64,000 nt of DNA from Roseomonas sp. CECT 9278 (lineage in GTDB: Bacteria; Pseudomonadota; Alphaproteobacteria; Acetobacterales; Acetobacteraceae): contig NZ_CAKKLX010000012.1 of assembly GCF_918698155.1 (NCBI RefSeq), forward strand, positions 62,001-126,000. The letters run 5' to 3'. Each line of letters opens with the position of its first letter. Positions within the stretch are counted from its first letter, which is position 1. The position numbers were made by a program, and so were the translations under genes. The notes beneath the pieces were generated by a model, which ran no database searches, had not been told where the DNA came from, and worked only from the letters and a program-made list of their open reading frames with translations. Positions 35,360 to 42,236 of the stretch are shown here, piece after piece.

Positions 35360-36226
35360 CTACCCCGCCAGGTGCCGCCGCCGCAGCACCCGCCCCAGCA
35401 CCCCATCCACCGGCCCCGCCAGCACCGAGACCACCCAGACCCCGCCCGCCACCAGCACGATCGCCGGGCCGGTCGGCACATCCAGGTGATACGATACCAG
35501 GATGCCGGTGACCGACGCCGCCAGCGCGATGCCGACCGCGGCATAGGCCATCCCGCCGACCTCCCGCGCCCAGTGCCGCGACGCGATCGCCGGCAGCATC
35601 ATCAGCCCCACCGCCATCAGCGTCCCCAGCGCCTGGAAGGCCGACAGCACGTTCACCACCACCAGCGCCTGGAACACCATGTGCCACAGCCCGCCGCGCG
35701 CGCCGGCGGCCTGCGCGAAGGCCGGGTCGAAGCATTCCAGCACCAGCGGCCGCCAGGCGAAGGCGAGCACGACCAGCGTGACGCTCGCCACCCCCGCCAT
35801 CAGCAGCAGCGCGGCGTCATCCACGCCCAGCACGCTGCCGAACAGGATATGCGACAATTCCGCCGACCCGCCGCCCATCGAGATCAGCGCCACGCCCAGC
35901 CCCAGCGCCACCAGGTACAGCGCGGCCAGCGTCGCATCCTCCCGCCCGCCGGTGGCGCGCGACAAGGCCCCGGCGCCGACCGCCACCAGCAGCCCCGCCG
36001 CCAGCCCGCCCAGCCACAGCACCGGCGCCGACATCCCCGCCAGCAGGAAGCCCAGCGCCACGCCCGGCAGCGCGCCATGCGCCAGCACATCGGCGGTCAG
36101 GGACATCCGCCGCAGCACCAGGAACACGCCCAGCACCGGCGCGCTGACCGACAAGGCCAGGCAGCCCACCAGCGCGCGGCGCAGGAAGCCGAATTCGACG
36201 AAGGGCGAAACGACTACGTCGTACAT
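35360..36226 (-). CDS. znuB: Zinc/manganese ABC transporter permease (ZnuB type)
   Basis: 288 residues with eight or so hydrophobic helices and the ABC-3 permease pattern: PFVEFGFLRRALVGCLALSVSAPVLGVFLVLRRMSLTADVLAHGALPGVALGF near the N-terminus and LGTLMAVGLMMLPAIASRHW near the C-terminus. It would form the channel for Zn2+ (or Mn2+) import with the ATPase at 36561-37310. The start ATG 36226 has only a weak AAGAA upstream. Unusually, 334 bp of repeat-containing noncoding DNA separates it from znuC. No periplasmic binding protein (znuA) is in the window. Confidence 0.87.
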   Translation of the reverse strand: MYDVVVSPFVEFGFLRRALVGCLALSVSAPVLGVFLVLRRMSLTADVLAHGALPGVALGFLLAGMSAPVLWLGGLAAGLLVAVGAGALSRATGGREDATLAALYLVALGLGVALISMGGGSAELSHILFGSVLGVDDAALLLMAGVASVTLVVLAFAWRPLVLECFDPAFAQAAGARGGLWHMVFQALVVVNVLSAFQALGTLMAVGLMMLPAIASRHWAREVGGMAYAAVGIALAASVTGILVSYHLDVPTGPAIVLVAGGVWVVSVLAGPVDGVLGRVLRRRHLAG

Positions 36227-36311
36227 GATTCTTTTTTCGCCCTCAGACGCCGGGCGCCGGCATACGCCGGCTTGGCTTGCGCGCCGCGCACTGGCGCACC
36301 GGGCGCCGCGC

Positions 36312-36402
36312 GCGGGTTGGGCGCGGTCGCGCCGTGCGCTCCCGGATCGCGCCATGCGCGATCCGCCTGCCGGTGCCGGTGGCCGTGGTCATGGACAGCG
36401 TC
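36312..36402. repeat. 91-bp hairpin repeat, copy 1
   Basis: Starts GCGGGTTGGGCGCGGTCGC and ends ATGGACAGCGTC. Aligned without gaps to copy 2 (36460-36550), it differs at 8 of 91 positions. Inside, CGGATCGCGC (36343-36352), loop CAT and GCGCGATCCG form a perfect 10-bp stem. Confidence 0.9.
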
Positions 36403-36459
36403 GGGGCGCGCCGCGCGCTCCGCCGGGTAGGCGCGCGCGCCGCACCGGTGCGCCGGCGT

Positions 36460-36550
36460 GCGGGTTGGGCGCGGTCGCACTGTGCGCTCCCGGATCGCGC
36501 GGTGCGCGATCCGCCTGCCGATGTCGGTTGCCGTGGTCATGGGCAGCGTC
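36460..36550. repeat. 91-bp hairpin repeat, copy 2
   Basis: Second copy, 148 bp from copy 1. The hairpin stem CGGATCGCGC (36491-36500) with GCGCGATCCG (36504-36513) is identical to copy 1, while the three-base loop is GGT instead of CAT. Conservation of the stem with a changed loop suggests selection on structure or on a protein-binding palindrome. Confidence 0.9.
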
Positions 36551-36560
36551 GCCGGGCGCC

Positions 36561-37310
36561 TCAAGCAGCGCGGTGGCAGTGTTCCGCTTCCTCGGCCCAG
36601 GCCTCGGCCATCATGCGCGCCTTCAGCCGGTTCGCCGCGCTCAGCGCCTGGCCGGTCGCGCCCCAGGCGATCGCATCGCGCGCCATCAGCAGCGTGTCCG
36701 GGAATTCGCGCGCCACCAGGTCGAGGTCATGCAGCACCGCGACCACGGTGCGCCCCTCGCCATGCCAGTCGCGCACCAGCCGCAGAAGGTCGGCCGACGT
36801 CTTGGCATCCACCGCGTTGAACGGTTCGTCCAGCAGCAGGATATCGGCATCCTGCACCAGCAGCCGGGCAAACAGCAGCCGCTGCGTCTGCCCGGCCGAG
36901 AGCGAACCCACCGGCCGTGCCTCGAAGCCCGCGAGCCCCACCGCCGCCAGCGCCCGACCCGCCCGGTCGCGTTCCTCCGCCGGCACCCCGCGGAAGGCGC
37001 CGATGCGTGGCCACAGCCCCTGCATCACGACATCGCGGCAGGCGATCGGGAAGCCGCGGTCGAGCGCGGCCAGCTGCGGCAGCAGCGCGATGCGCGCCGT
37101 CCCCTCATGGGCGATGCGCCCGCCGCCGGGCTTGTGCAGCCCCGCCAGCGCCCGCAGCAGGGTGGACTTGCCCGCCCCGTTCGGCCCGACCACCGCGGTC
37201 AGGCTGCCCGGCGCGAAGCGGCCGGAGACATGATGCACCGCCGGGTGCCGCCCATGCGTCAGCGTGACATTGTCCAGCACCAGCCCGGCCGGGGCGCGCC
37301 GCGCACTCAT
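36561..37310 (-). CDS. znuC: Zinc/manganese ABC transporter ATP-binding protein (ZnuC type)
   Basis: 249 residues. ABC ATPase with Walker A GPNGAGKST, Q-loop ALLPQ, signature LSAGQTQR, Walker B ILLLDEPFNAVD and H-loop AVLHDLDL. The LSAGQ variant and the length fit the metal-chelate ABC-3 group (ZnuC/MntB). The start ATG at 37310 overlaps the stop of a 38-residue upstream ORF (ATGA). It would energise the ZnuB permease. The LPQLAALDRGFPIACRDVVMQGLW stretch after Walker A is typical of metal importers. Confidence 0.88.
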   Translation of the reverse strand: MSARRAPAGLVLDNVTLTHGRHPAVHHVSGRFAPGSLTAVVGPNGAGKSTLLRALAGLHKPGGGRIAHEGTARIALLPQLAALDRGFPIACRDVVMQGLWPRIGAFRGVPAEERDRAGRALAAVGLAGFEARPVGSLSAGQTQRLLFARLLVQDADILLLDEPFNAVDAKTSADLLRLVRDWHGEGRTVVAVLHDLDLVAREFPDTLLMARDAIAWGATGQALSAANRLKARMMAEAWAEEAEHCHRAA

Positions 37311-37423
37311 GCCGCCATCGCCCAGGCCACCGCCGCCCACAACAGGACCCCCACGCCGCCCGCCAGCACCAGGCGGGACGCCGCGCCGGAGGACAGCGCC
37401 AGGGGGTCGGTCGGGAAGGGCAT
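37307..37423 (-). CDS. Putative 38-residue membrane peptide upstream of znuC
   Basis: A small open frame starting MPFPTDPLALSSGAASRLVL and continuing with a single hydrophobic helix (LVLAGGVGVLLWAAVAWAMAA). Its TGA overlaps the znuC start as ATGA, the coupling arrangement used throughout this window, which favours a real gene. It has no Shine-Dalgarno; the ATG lies only 10 bp from a palindrome that resembles a Zur operator, so it could be read from a nearly leaderless transcript. Function unknown. It could equally be a chance frame or part of a longer ZnuC N-terminus. Confidence 0.42.
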   Translation of the reverse strand: MPFPTDPLALSSGAASRLVLAGGVGVLLWAAVAWAMAA

Positions 37424-37432
37424 GATACGATA

Positions 37433-37445
37433 TGATGTAACATCA
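37433..37445. promoter_or_regulatory. Zur-like palindrome upstream of the znu cassette
   Basis: TGATGTAACATCA is a perfect 13-bp palindrome around a central A, within an AT-rich stretch (ATACGATATGATGTAACATC). Zur operators in Alphaproteobacteria are AT-rich palindromes with ATGTTATA/TATAACAT-like half sites, so this is a plausible zinc-repression site for the leftward znu genes, and possibly for the divergent DUF445 gene. No zur gene is in the window. Confidence 0.45.
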
Positions 37446-37491
37446 CCCCCGGGCTGGGCAAGGGCAGGCCGGCGCCTTATCTCCGCGACCC

Positions 37492-38772
37492 ATGCAGGGC
37501 AGCCCCGCGACCGACCCCGATGCCGACCTCCGGCGCGCCCTCACCCGCCATCGCGCGCTCGCGACCGGCATGCTGGTGTGCATGGGCGGGCTGCTGGTGG
37601 GCACCTATTCCATGCCGCCGGGCTACTGGACCGAGATGCTGCAGGCCAGTGCGAAGGCCGGCGTGGTCGGCGGCCTGGCCGACTGGTTCGCGGTGACGGC
37701 GCTGTTCCGCCGCCCGCTCGGCCTGCCCATCCCGCATACCGCGATCGTGCCGAACCAGAAGGAAAGGCTGGGCCGCGCGCTGGGGCGCTTCGTCGCCGGG
37801 CATGTCATCACGGAAGCCGAGGTGCGGCGCGTGATCGGGCGGCTCGACCTCGCGCGGATCCTGCAGCAGTTCCTGGCCGACCCGGCGGCGTCCAAGCCCG
37901 CCGCGGTCGCCATGGCCGGCAGCCTGCCGCGCATCCTCGCCAGCCTCGAGGACGGGCGCGCCAAGCGCCTGATGGTGCGGCTGCTGCCGCGTATCGTCTC
38001 GGGGCCTGCCGGCGCGCGCCTGGTGGCCCGCGTGCTGCGCGCCTTCGTGGCATCGGGCCGCCACCAGGAGGTGTTCAGCCTCGCGGTCGGGCGCATCAAG
38101 ACCATGCTGACCGAACGCGAGGACGCGCTGCGCACCGCCATCGCCAGCCGCATCCGCGCCGAGGGCGGCGCGCTGATCGGCTGGCTGGCGGGGGCCACCA
38201 TGGCCAACCGCATCCTGCACGCCATCAACGCCGAGCTGGAGAAGGTCCAGCCCGAGGATTCCGACCTGCGCGCCGCCTTCGGCGAATGGCTGCGCACCGA
38301 GATCGACCGCCTGGAGACCGACCCCGAGCGTGCCGAGGCCATCGGCCGCGTGCTGCGCGATGCGCTGTCGCATCCCTCGGTCGCGATCTGGCTCGGCGAT
38401 GTCTGGACCCGCCTGCGCACCGCCATGACCGTCGATGCCGCGCGCGAGGATGGCCGCACCGTGGCCCTGCTGTCGGGCCTGTTCGCCAATGCCGGCGCGC
38501 TGCTGGCCGAGGACCCGGCCGCGCGCGCCCGCCTGAACGCCGCGGTCGAGGGCGTGCTGATCCGCCTGCTGCCCTCCGCCCAGGCGCAACTATCCGATTT
38601 CATCGCCGGCGTGGTCGGCAACTGGGATGCCCGCACCGTCGCCGACAAGATCGAACTGCGCGTGGGCCGCGACCTGCAATACGTGCGCATCAACGGCACG
38701 CTGGTCGGCTTCCTGGCCGGTGGGGCGCTGTTCGCGCTGCTGACGGCCGTGTTCGGCGGCGTGGCGCATTGA
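37492..38772 (+). CDS. DUF445-family inner-membrane protein (YjiN-like)
   Basis: 426 residues. The DUF445 signature is clear: one N-terminal helix (ATGMLVCMGGLLVGTY), then ASAKAGVVGGLADWFAVTALFRRPLGLPIPHTAIVPNQKERLG. A long helical cytoplasmic or periplasmic region follows, and a C-terminal helix with LQYVRINGTLVGFLAGGALFALLTAVF. The family is widespread and of unknown function. The start ATG at 37492 is 47 bp from the Zur-like palindrome and diverges from znuC. It could share zinc regulation, but this is only positional. Confidence 0.87.
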   Translation: MQGSPATDPDADLRRALTRHRALATGMLVCMGGLLVGTYSMPPGYWTEMLQASAKAGVVGGLADWFAVTALFRRPLGLPIPHTAIVPNQKERLGRALGRFVAGHVITEAEVRRVIGRLDLARILQQFLADPAASKPAAVAMAGSLPRILASLEDGRAKRLMVRLLPRIVSGPAGARLVARVLRAFVASGRHQEVFSLAVGRIKTMLTEREDALRTAIASRIRAEGGALIGWLAGATMANRILHAINAELEKVQPEDSDLRAAFGEWLRTEIDRLETDPERAEAIGRVLRDALSHPSVAIWLGDVWTRLRTAMTVDAAREDGRTVALLSGLFANAGALLAEDPAARARLNAAVEGVLIRLLPSAQAQLSDFIAGVVGNWDARTVADKIELRVGRDLQYVRINGTLVGFLAGGALFALLTAVFGGVAH

Positions 38773-38816
38773 CGCGCCGGTTGCCCCAAGGCGCCGGCGC
38801 ACCCTACGCTCGCGAG

Positions 38817-40031
38817 ATGAAACCTGCGACCAAGGGCGGGAACGGAACGCCCCGCCAGGGGCTGCGCTTCACGCGCATCCTGCTCCGCAATTGGCGGAAC
38901 TTCCGCAATGCGGAGGTGGCACTCCAGCGCCGCGCCTTCATCGTCGGCCCCAACGCCTCGGGCAAGTCGAACCTGCTGGACGCGCTACGCTTCCTGCGCG
39001 ACATCGCACGCCCCGAGGGCGGCTTGGCATCGGCGCTGGCGGAACCCTCGCGTGGAGGGTTCAAGCAGGTGCGCTGCCTTTTCGCGCGCGACCCAAGCGC
39101 GCTTGTCATCGAGGTCGATGTCGGCACCGACGACGCGCCTGCGCTCTGGACCTACCGGCTGGTGCTGCAGTCGCGCCGCATCGCCGGCGCCGGCGAACAG
39201 GTGCTGGTCGAGGAGGAGAAGGTCCTGCACGAGGGCGTGCCCCTCCTCGACGAAGTCCGAGGCGACGGCAAGACGCCGGACTGGCTCGTCTGGACCCAGA
39301 CGCGGCTCGAGCAGGTGCAGCAGAACGGCCAGTTCCGCGACCTGGTCGAGTTCTTCGCCTCGATCCGCTACCTGCATGTGGTGCCGCAGATCGTGCGCGA
39401 CCCGCGCCGCATGCTCACGGCCGGCGACGACCCCTTCGGCGGCGACCTGCTGCTGCGGATGAAGGCCACGCCCAAGAAGATGCGCGAGCCGCGCATGCGC
39501 CGTCTGTCCGAGGCCCTGGCCGTCGCGGTGCCGAATTTCGGTCGCCTCGATCTTCAGGACGACGCCGCCGGGCGACCGCATCTGGTGGCCGAATTCCACA
39601 ATTGGCGCCCGCACCCCGCGAAGCACAGCGAGGAACTCTTCTCCGACGGCACCCTGCGCCTGATCGGCTTCCTGTGGTCCATCACCGAACGCGGCGGCCC
39701 TCTGCTGCTGGAGGAACCCGAACTCTCGCTGCACGACCAGGTCGTCGCGCAACTTCCGGCCATGATCGCCCGCGCGCAGCGACTCTCCGGCCGCCAGGTG
39801 ATCGCCTCCACCCATTCGCAGATGATGCTGGATGCGCCGGGCGTCGGCCTCGACGAGGTGCTTCAGGTCAAGCCGGGGCGCAACGGCAGCACCATCGCGC
39901 AGGTCGGCGACGATCCCATGGTCAGGGATCAGGTCATCGAGGCCGGCTGGCCGATCGGCCAGGCGGTTTTGCCGCTGACCGCACCCATCGACATCCATCG
40001 GCTCGCCACGGCGAATGTCATCTCCGATTGA
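38817..40031 (+). CDS. AAA ATPase (SMC/RecF/OLD-like), first gene of a two-gene cassette
   Basis: 404 residues. N-terminal RFTRILLRNWRNFRNAEVALQ resembles the RecF/OLD start, followed by Walker A GPNASGKSN (residues 44-52). The late ABC-type half has LFSDGTLRLIGFLWSI (signature-like), Walker B GPLLLEEPELSLHD (about residues 296-309) and a switch histidine in ASTHSQMML. This is the AAA_21-type ATPase found in anti-phage and abortive-infection modules such as AbiL, OLD and PARIS-like pairs. The next gene overlaps it by 17 bp and has TOPRIM-like residues, so the two are a unit. DNA-repair or regulatory roles remain possible. Confidence 0.85.
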   Translation: MKPATKGGNGTPRQGLRFTRILLRNWRNFRNAEVALQRRAFIVGPNASGKSNLLDALRFLRDIARPEGGLASALAEPSRGGFKQVRCLFARDPSALVIEVDVGTDDAPALWTYRLVLQSRRIAGAGEQVLVEEEKVLHEGVPLLDEVRGDGKTPDWLVWTQTRLEQVQQNGQFRDLVEFFASIRYLHVVPQIVRDPRRMLTAGDDPFGGDLLLRMKATPKKMREPRMRRLSEALAVAVPNFGRLDLQDDAAGRPHLVAEFHNWRPHPAKHSEELFSDGTLRLIGFLWSITERGGPLLLEEPELSLHDQVVAQLPAMIARAQRLSGRQVIASTHSQMMLDAPGVGLDEVLQVKPGRNGSTIAQVGDDPMVRDQVIEAGWPIGQAVLPLTAPIDIHRLATANVISD

Positions 40032-40599
40032 CTACGCCGGCGAGGGCGTCACCGACGCCATCCTCGCGCGGCGTCTGATCGCAGCAGTCGGTGCCATTCC
40101 AGGGACAGACTACGTCACCGCCCATCGGGTGCGCGGCAAGGACGCGCTGGACCGGCGCCTGCCCGGCTTCGCGGTCGCCGCGCGGCACGGCAGGAAGCTG
40201 CTGGTGCTGCGGGATCTCGATGCCGAGACCTGTCCGCCCGCGCTCCTGCAGCGCCTCATGGCGGCGCCCGTGACCCGCCTGTGCCTGCGCATTGCGGTCA
40301 GGACTGCGGAAGCCTGGCTCATGGCGGATCGTTCGGGCATCGCCGGCGCACTCGGAGTGGCAATCTCAACGATCCCGCGCGATCCCGAAGCCGACCCCAC
40401 GCCGAAGCAGCGTCTGCGACGCATTGCGGAAGGTGCGCGCAACCGTTCGGTGCGCGCGGCCTTCGCCGGTTCCGACCAGCAGGCGCAGGCCTGGGTCGCG
40501 GACTTCATTCAGACCCGGTGGTCGCCCGAACGCGGGCGCGCGCTGGCGCCTTCGCTGGACAAGGCTCTGCTGCGCCTGGCCGCGCTCGCGCGCAGCTGA
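40015..40599 (+). CDS. TOPRIM-like/DUF4276-type partner of the AAA ATPase
   Basis: 194 residues. The TOPRIM pattern is visible: a first glutamate in AGEGVTD (Glu10) and a DxD in LLVLRDLDAE (Asp67, Asp69). RTAEAWLMAD then follows, a motif of DUF4276/TOPRIM nuclease-like proteins that partner AAA_21 ATPases. The domain would chelate Mg2+ and cut or bind nucleic acid under control of the ATPase, as in split OLD-type systems. Its ATG lies inside the ATPase gene, in a 17-bp overlap, so translation is coupled. The family name is from memory; catalytic residues are inferred from spacing. Confidence 0.7.
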   Translation: MSSPIDYAGEGVTDAILARRLIAAVGAIPGTDYVTAHRVRGKDALDRRLPGFAVAARHGRKLLVLRDLDAETCPPALLQRLMAAPVTRLCLRIAVRTAEAWLMADRSGIAGALGVAISTIPRDPEADPTPKQRLRRIAEGARNRSVRAAFAGSDQQAQAWVADFIQTRWSPERGRALAPSLDKALLRLAALARS

Positions 40600-40606
40600 C
40601 GCCCCC

Positions 40607-40978
40607 TCAGCGCCAGCGCAGCCCCTGCGGCGTGGCGATCAGTTCGCTGACCGCACACACATTCACCCGCCGCGCCTCGGCCGCGTAGCCATTGTCCAGC
40701 ACGAAGCGGAAATCATACGGTGCTGCCTGCGACAGCCGCACGCTGTACACCTGCCCCGGGCGCATCACGTTGGCGCCCAGCCGGTCCGGGCCCCAATTGC
40801 TGGTGCTCGACGGGTTGTAATACAGCTGCTGCACCACCCGGTTGGTCTGGTTCAGGAAGCGCACCGTGGTGTTGCAGCCCTGCGCCGCGGCCGGCGCCGG
40901 CGCCAGGCTGCCGGCCAGCAGGGACAGGGTCGCGAGAAAGCCGAGGCGGCGAGCGAAGGGCATCAGGGTCGTATCCAT
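40607..40978 (-). CDS. Small secreted protein of unknown function
   Basis: 123 residues, starting MDTTLMPFARRLGFLATLSLLAGSLAPAPAAAQ, a clear signal peptide. The mature part contains CNTTVRFLNQTNRVVQQLYYNPSS and DFRFVLDNGYAAEARRVNVCAV, with two cysteines that could form a disulfide. The pattern (a short beta-strand beginning and tyrosine/asparagine-rich middle) is reminiscent of small periplasmic proteins with an immunoglobulin-like fold, but no family is recognised. ATG 40978 is preferred (AGAGA upstream); two other in-frame ATGs are nearby. It is convergent with the ATPase/TOPRIM pair, 7 bp apart. Confidence 0.65.
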   Translation of the reverse strand: MDTTLMPFARRLGFLATLSLLAGSLAPAPAAAQGCNTTVRFLNQTNRVVQQLYYNPSSTSNWGPDRLGANVMRPGQVYSVRLSQAAPYDFRFVLDNGYAAEARRVNVCAVSELIATPQGLRWR

Positions 40979-41060
40979 TTGTTCATCTCTGTTCATATTT
41001 GAGATGATTCTCGCCACCCCCGCAAGTGGATTTGCAACATGCCGCGACCGCGCGGCGCCA

Positions 41061-41519
41061 TCACCGCCGCCGCCCGCCGAGCACAAGCCCCGCCACCAGC
41101 CCCGCCGGCGCGCCGAGCAGCCCGCCCAGCGCGGCGAAGACCGGTGCCATCAGCGTGCATGATCCCGGCCGATGGCATTCCGGGTTCACCGCATAAACCC
41201 CAAGCCCGACAATCCACCCCAGCACCAGCCCGCCGACCAGCCCGCCGGCGCCCAGCAGCACGCCCAGCAGCAGGGCGCGGCCGATCCCGCCGCGTCGCCC
41301 CGGGCCGCGCAGGGTGCAGCCGGCCTCCGCGAGGGCGTCGCGCGTCACGGCCTCGGGCGCGCCCGAGGCCACGGCGACCAGGCCGCGGGCCGCGTCCACC
41401 CAGCACCGGGCCGCCGGGTCGCGCCGCCGCAGCGCCGCGGTGATGGCCGCGACACGGTGCGGCCCGTCCAGGCCCGCAACTTCGTACACCCGCGCATCCG
41501 GCGGCGGTGCCTCCGTCAT
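41061..41519 (-). CDS. Small membrane protein with possible HMA-like N-terminus
   Basis: 152 residues. Residues about 12-70 (VYEVAGLDGPHRVAAITAALRR, then ARCWVDAARGLVAVASGAPEAVTRDALAEAGCTL) have the length and strand-helix pattern of a heavy-metal-associated (HMA) fold, although the CxxC metal motif is not present. Two hydrophobic helices follow (LLLGVLLGAGGLVGGLVLGWIV and a second glycine-rich one), with cysteines in ECHRPGSC between them. I do not recognise a named family. It is probably an inner-membrane protein. Confidence 0.6.
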   Translation of the reverse strand: MTEAPPPDARVYEVAGLDGPHRVAAITAALRRRDPAARCWVDAARGLVAVASGAPEAVTRDALAEAGCTLRGPGRRGGIGRALLLGVLLGAGGLVGGLVLGWIVGLGVYAVNPECHRPGSCTLMAPVFAALGGLLGAPAGLVAGLVLGGRRR

Positions 41520-41874
41520 GCCCGCCTGCCCTGCCGGATCGCCTGCATCCGCATCGCTCCACCGCGCCGCGCCGATCTTCGCGCCGGCCGCGCCGTGATC
41601 AAGCCCCCGTCAGCGCCGCGCCGCCGGGTCACGAGACCGTGGCCTTGCGGCAACAGTGTCGCAGGCAAGAGGCATCGCGCGGCCGCAAAACACGGCCCGC
41701 GACAGCCCTATCCGGTGACACAACTGTTGCGCGACCCACATCTGGTTGCCTACACGCCACCGGACCACAAGATCCTGGGATCCCGGCGCATTGGCGCCTC
41801 GGCAGCCAACCCGTTGATTTTATATCAATAGAGTCGTTAATTTCTGAACACAGGGCCAGTTCGAGGGGGACAAG
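41520..41874. other. Intergenic region with a good sigma70-type promoter
   Basis: 355 bp between two divergently read small genes. No gene is credible in the left two thirds. The right end is AT-rich and contains the promoter at 41814-41842 described separately. Confidence 0.6.
41814..41842 (+). promoter_or_regulatory. Sigma70-like promoter for the 88-residue gene
   Basis: TTGATT at 41814-41819, then exactly 17 bp, then TTAATT at 41837-41842, in a locally AT-rich stretch. TTGAT(N5)ATCAA within it is also a short inverted repeat that could bind a regulator. Transcription would start about 41850, only some 25 bp before the GTG at 41875. Confidence 0.6.
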
Positions 41875-42141
41875 GTGGACGAATCCCTGATTGCCGCACT
41901 CCATTCCGAAGAACGCATGATCCTCGCCGAACTGCGCGGATCGCTCCATTTCCGCCGGCTGGAGGAAATCCGCCATCTGCTCGGCCTGTATGTCGAGCAT
42001 CAGGCGGCCCAGGCCGGGCAGGATGCGCCGATCGGCGCCGTCCTGGACGCCCTGCTGGGCGATGGCGCCAGCCGCCGCGCGCCGGCAGCGCCCAGCCGGC
42101 ACGACGTCATCGCCCTGCGTGCCGAACGCGCCATCGCCTGA
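41875..42141 (+). CDS. Small helical protein of unknown function
   Basis: 88 residues from a GTG at 41875, preceded by GAGGGGGA with good spacing. The first half is predicted helical with regularly spaced hydrophobic and charged residues (LIAALHSEERMILAELRGSLHFRRLEEIRHLLGLY); the second half is Ala/Gly/Pro-rich (DAPIGAVLDALLGDGASRRAPAAPSRHD). No signal peptide. It looks like a small soluble regulator or structural peptide. It has its own strong promoter, so expression is probably independent. No family is recognised. Confidence 0.65.
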   Translation: MDESLIAALHSEERMILAELRGSLHFRRLEEIRHLLGLYVEHQAAQAGQDAPIGAVLDALLGDGASRRAPAAPSRHDVIALRAERAIA

Positions 42142-42236
42142 CCCGCGGGCCGCGGCGCGGCGATGGCGGGCGGATGGCGCCGGCACCGCGCGAACCACCC
42201 CTCCCCGACCGCGCCAGCCATGCTTAACTCCCGCGC

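Larger units (their letters stand above)
36227..36560. other. Repeat-bearing intergenic region inside the znu cassette
   Basis: 334 bp between znuC and znuB with no credible gene. It consists largely of a duplicated block (period 148 bp) with strong hairpins, annotated separately. No terminator with a T-run and no promoter was recognised, so read-through from znuC to znuB is possible but would pass through stable RNA structure. Confidence 0.7.

Noticed and set aside
36227..36560. A protein-coding gene in the znu gap
   Set aside because: Frames exist on both strands but are interrupted by repeats and have no ribosome-binding site or family motif.
38817..40599. Calling the pair PARIS, Gabija or Septu
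   Set aside because: Only the general ATPase/TOPRIM logic matches. I see no UvrD-like helicase (Gabija), no HNH motif (Septu), and no clear match to the PARIS AriB family.
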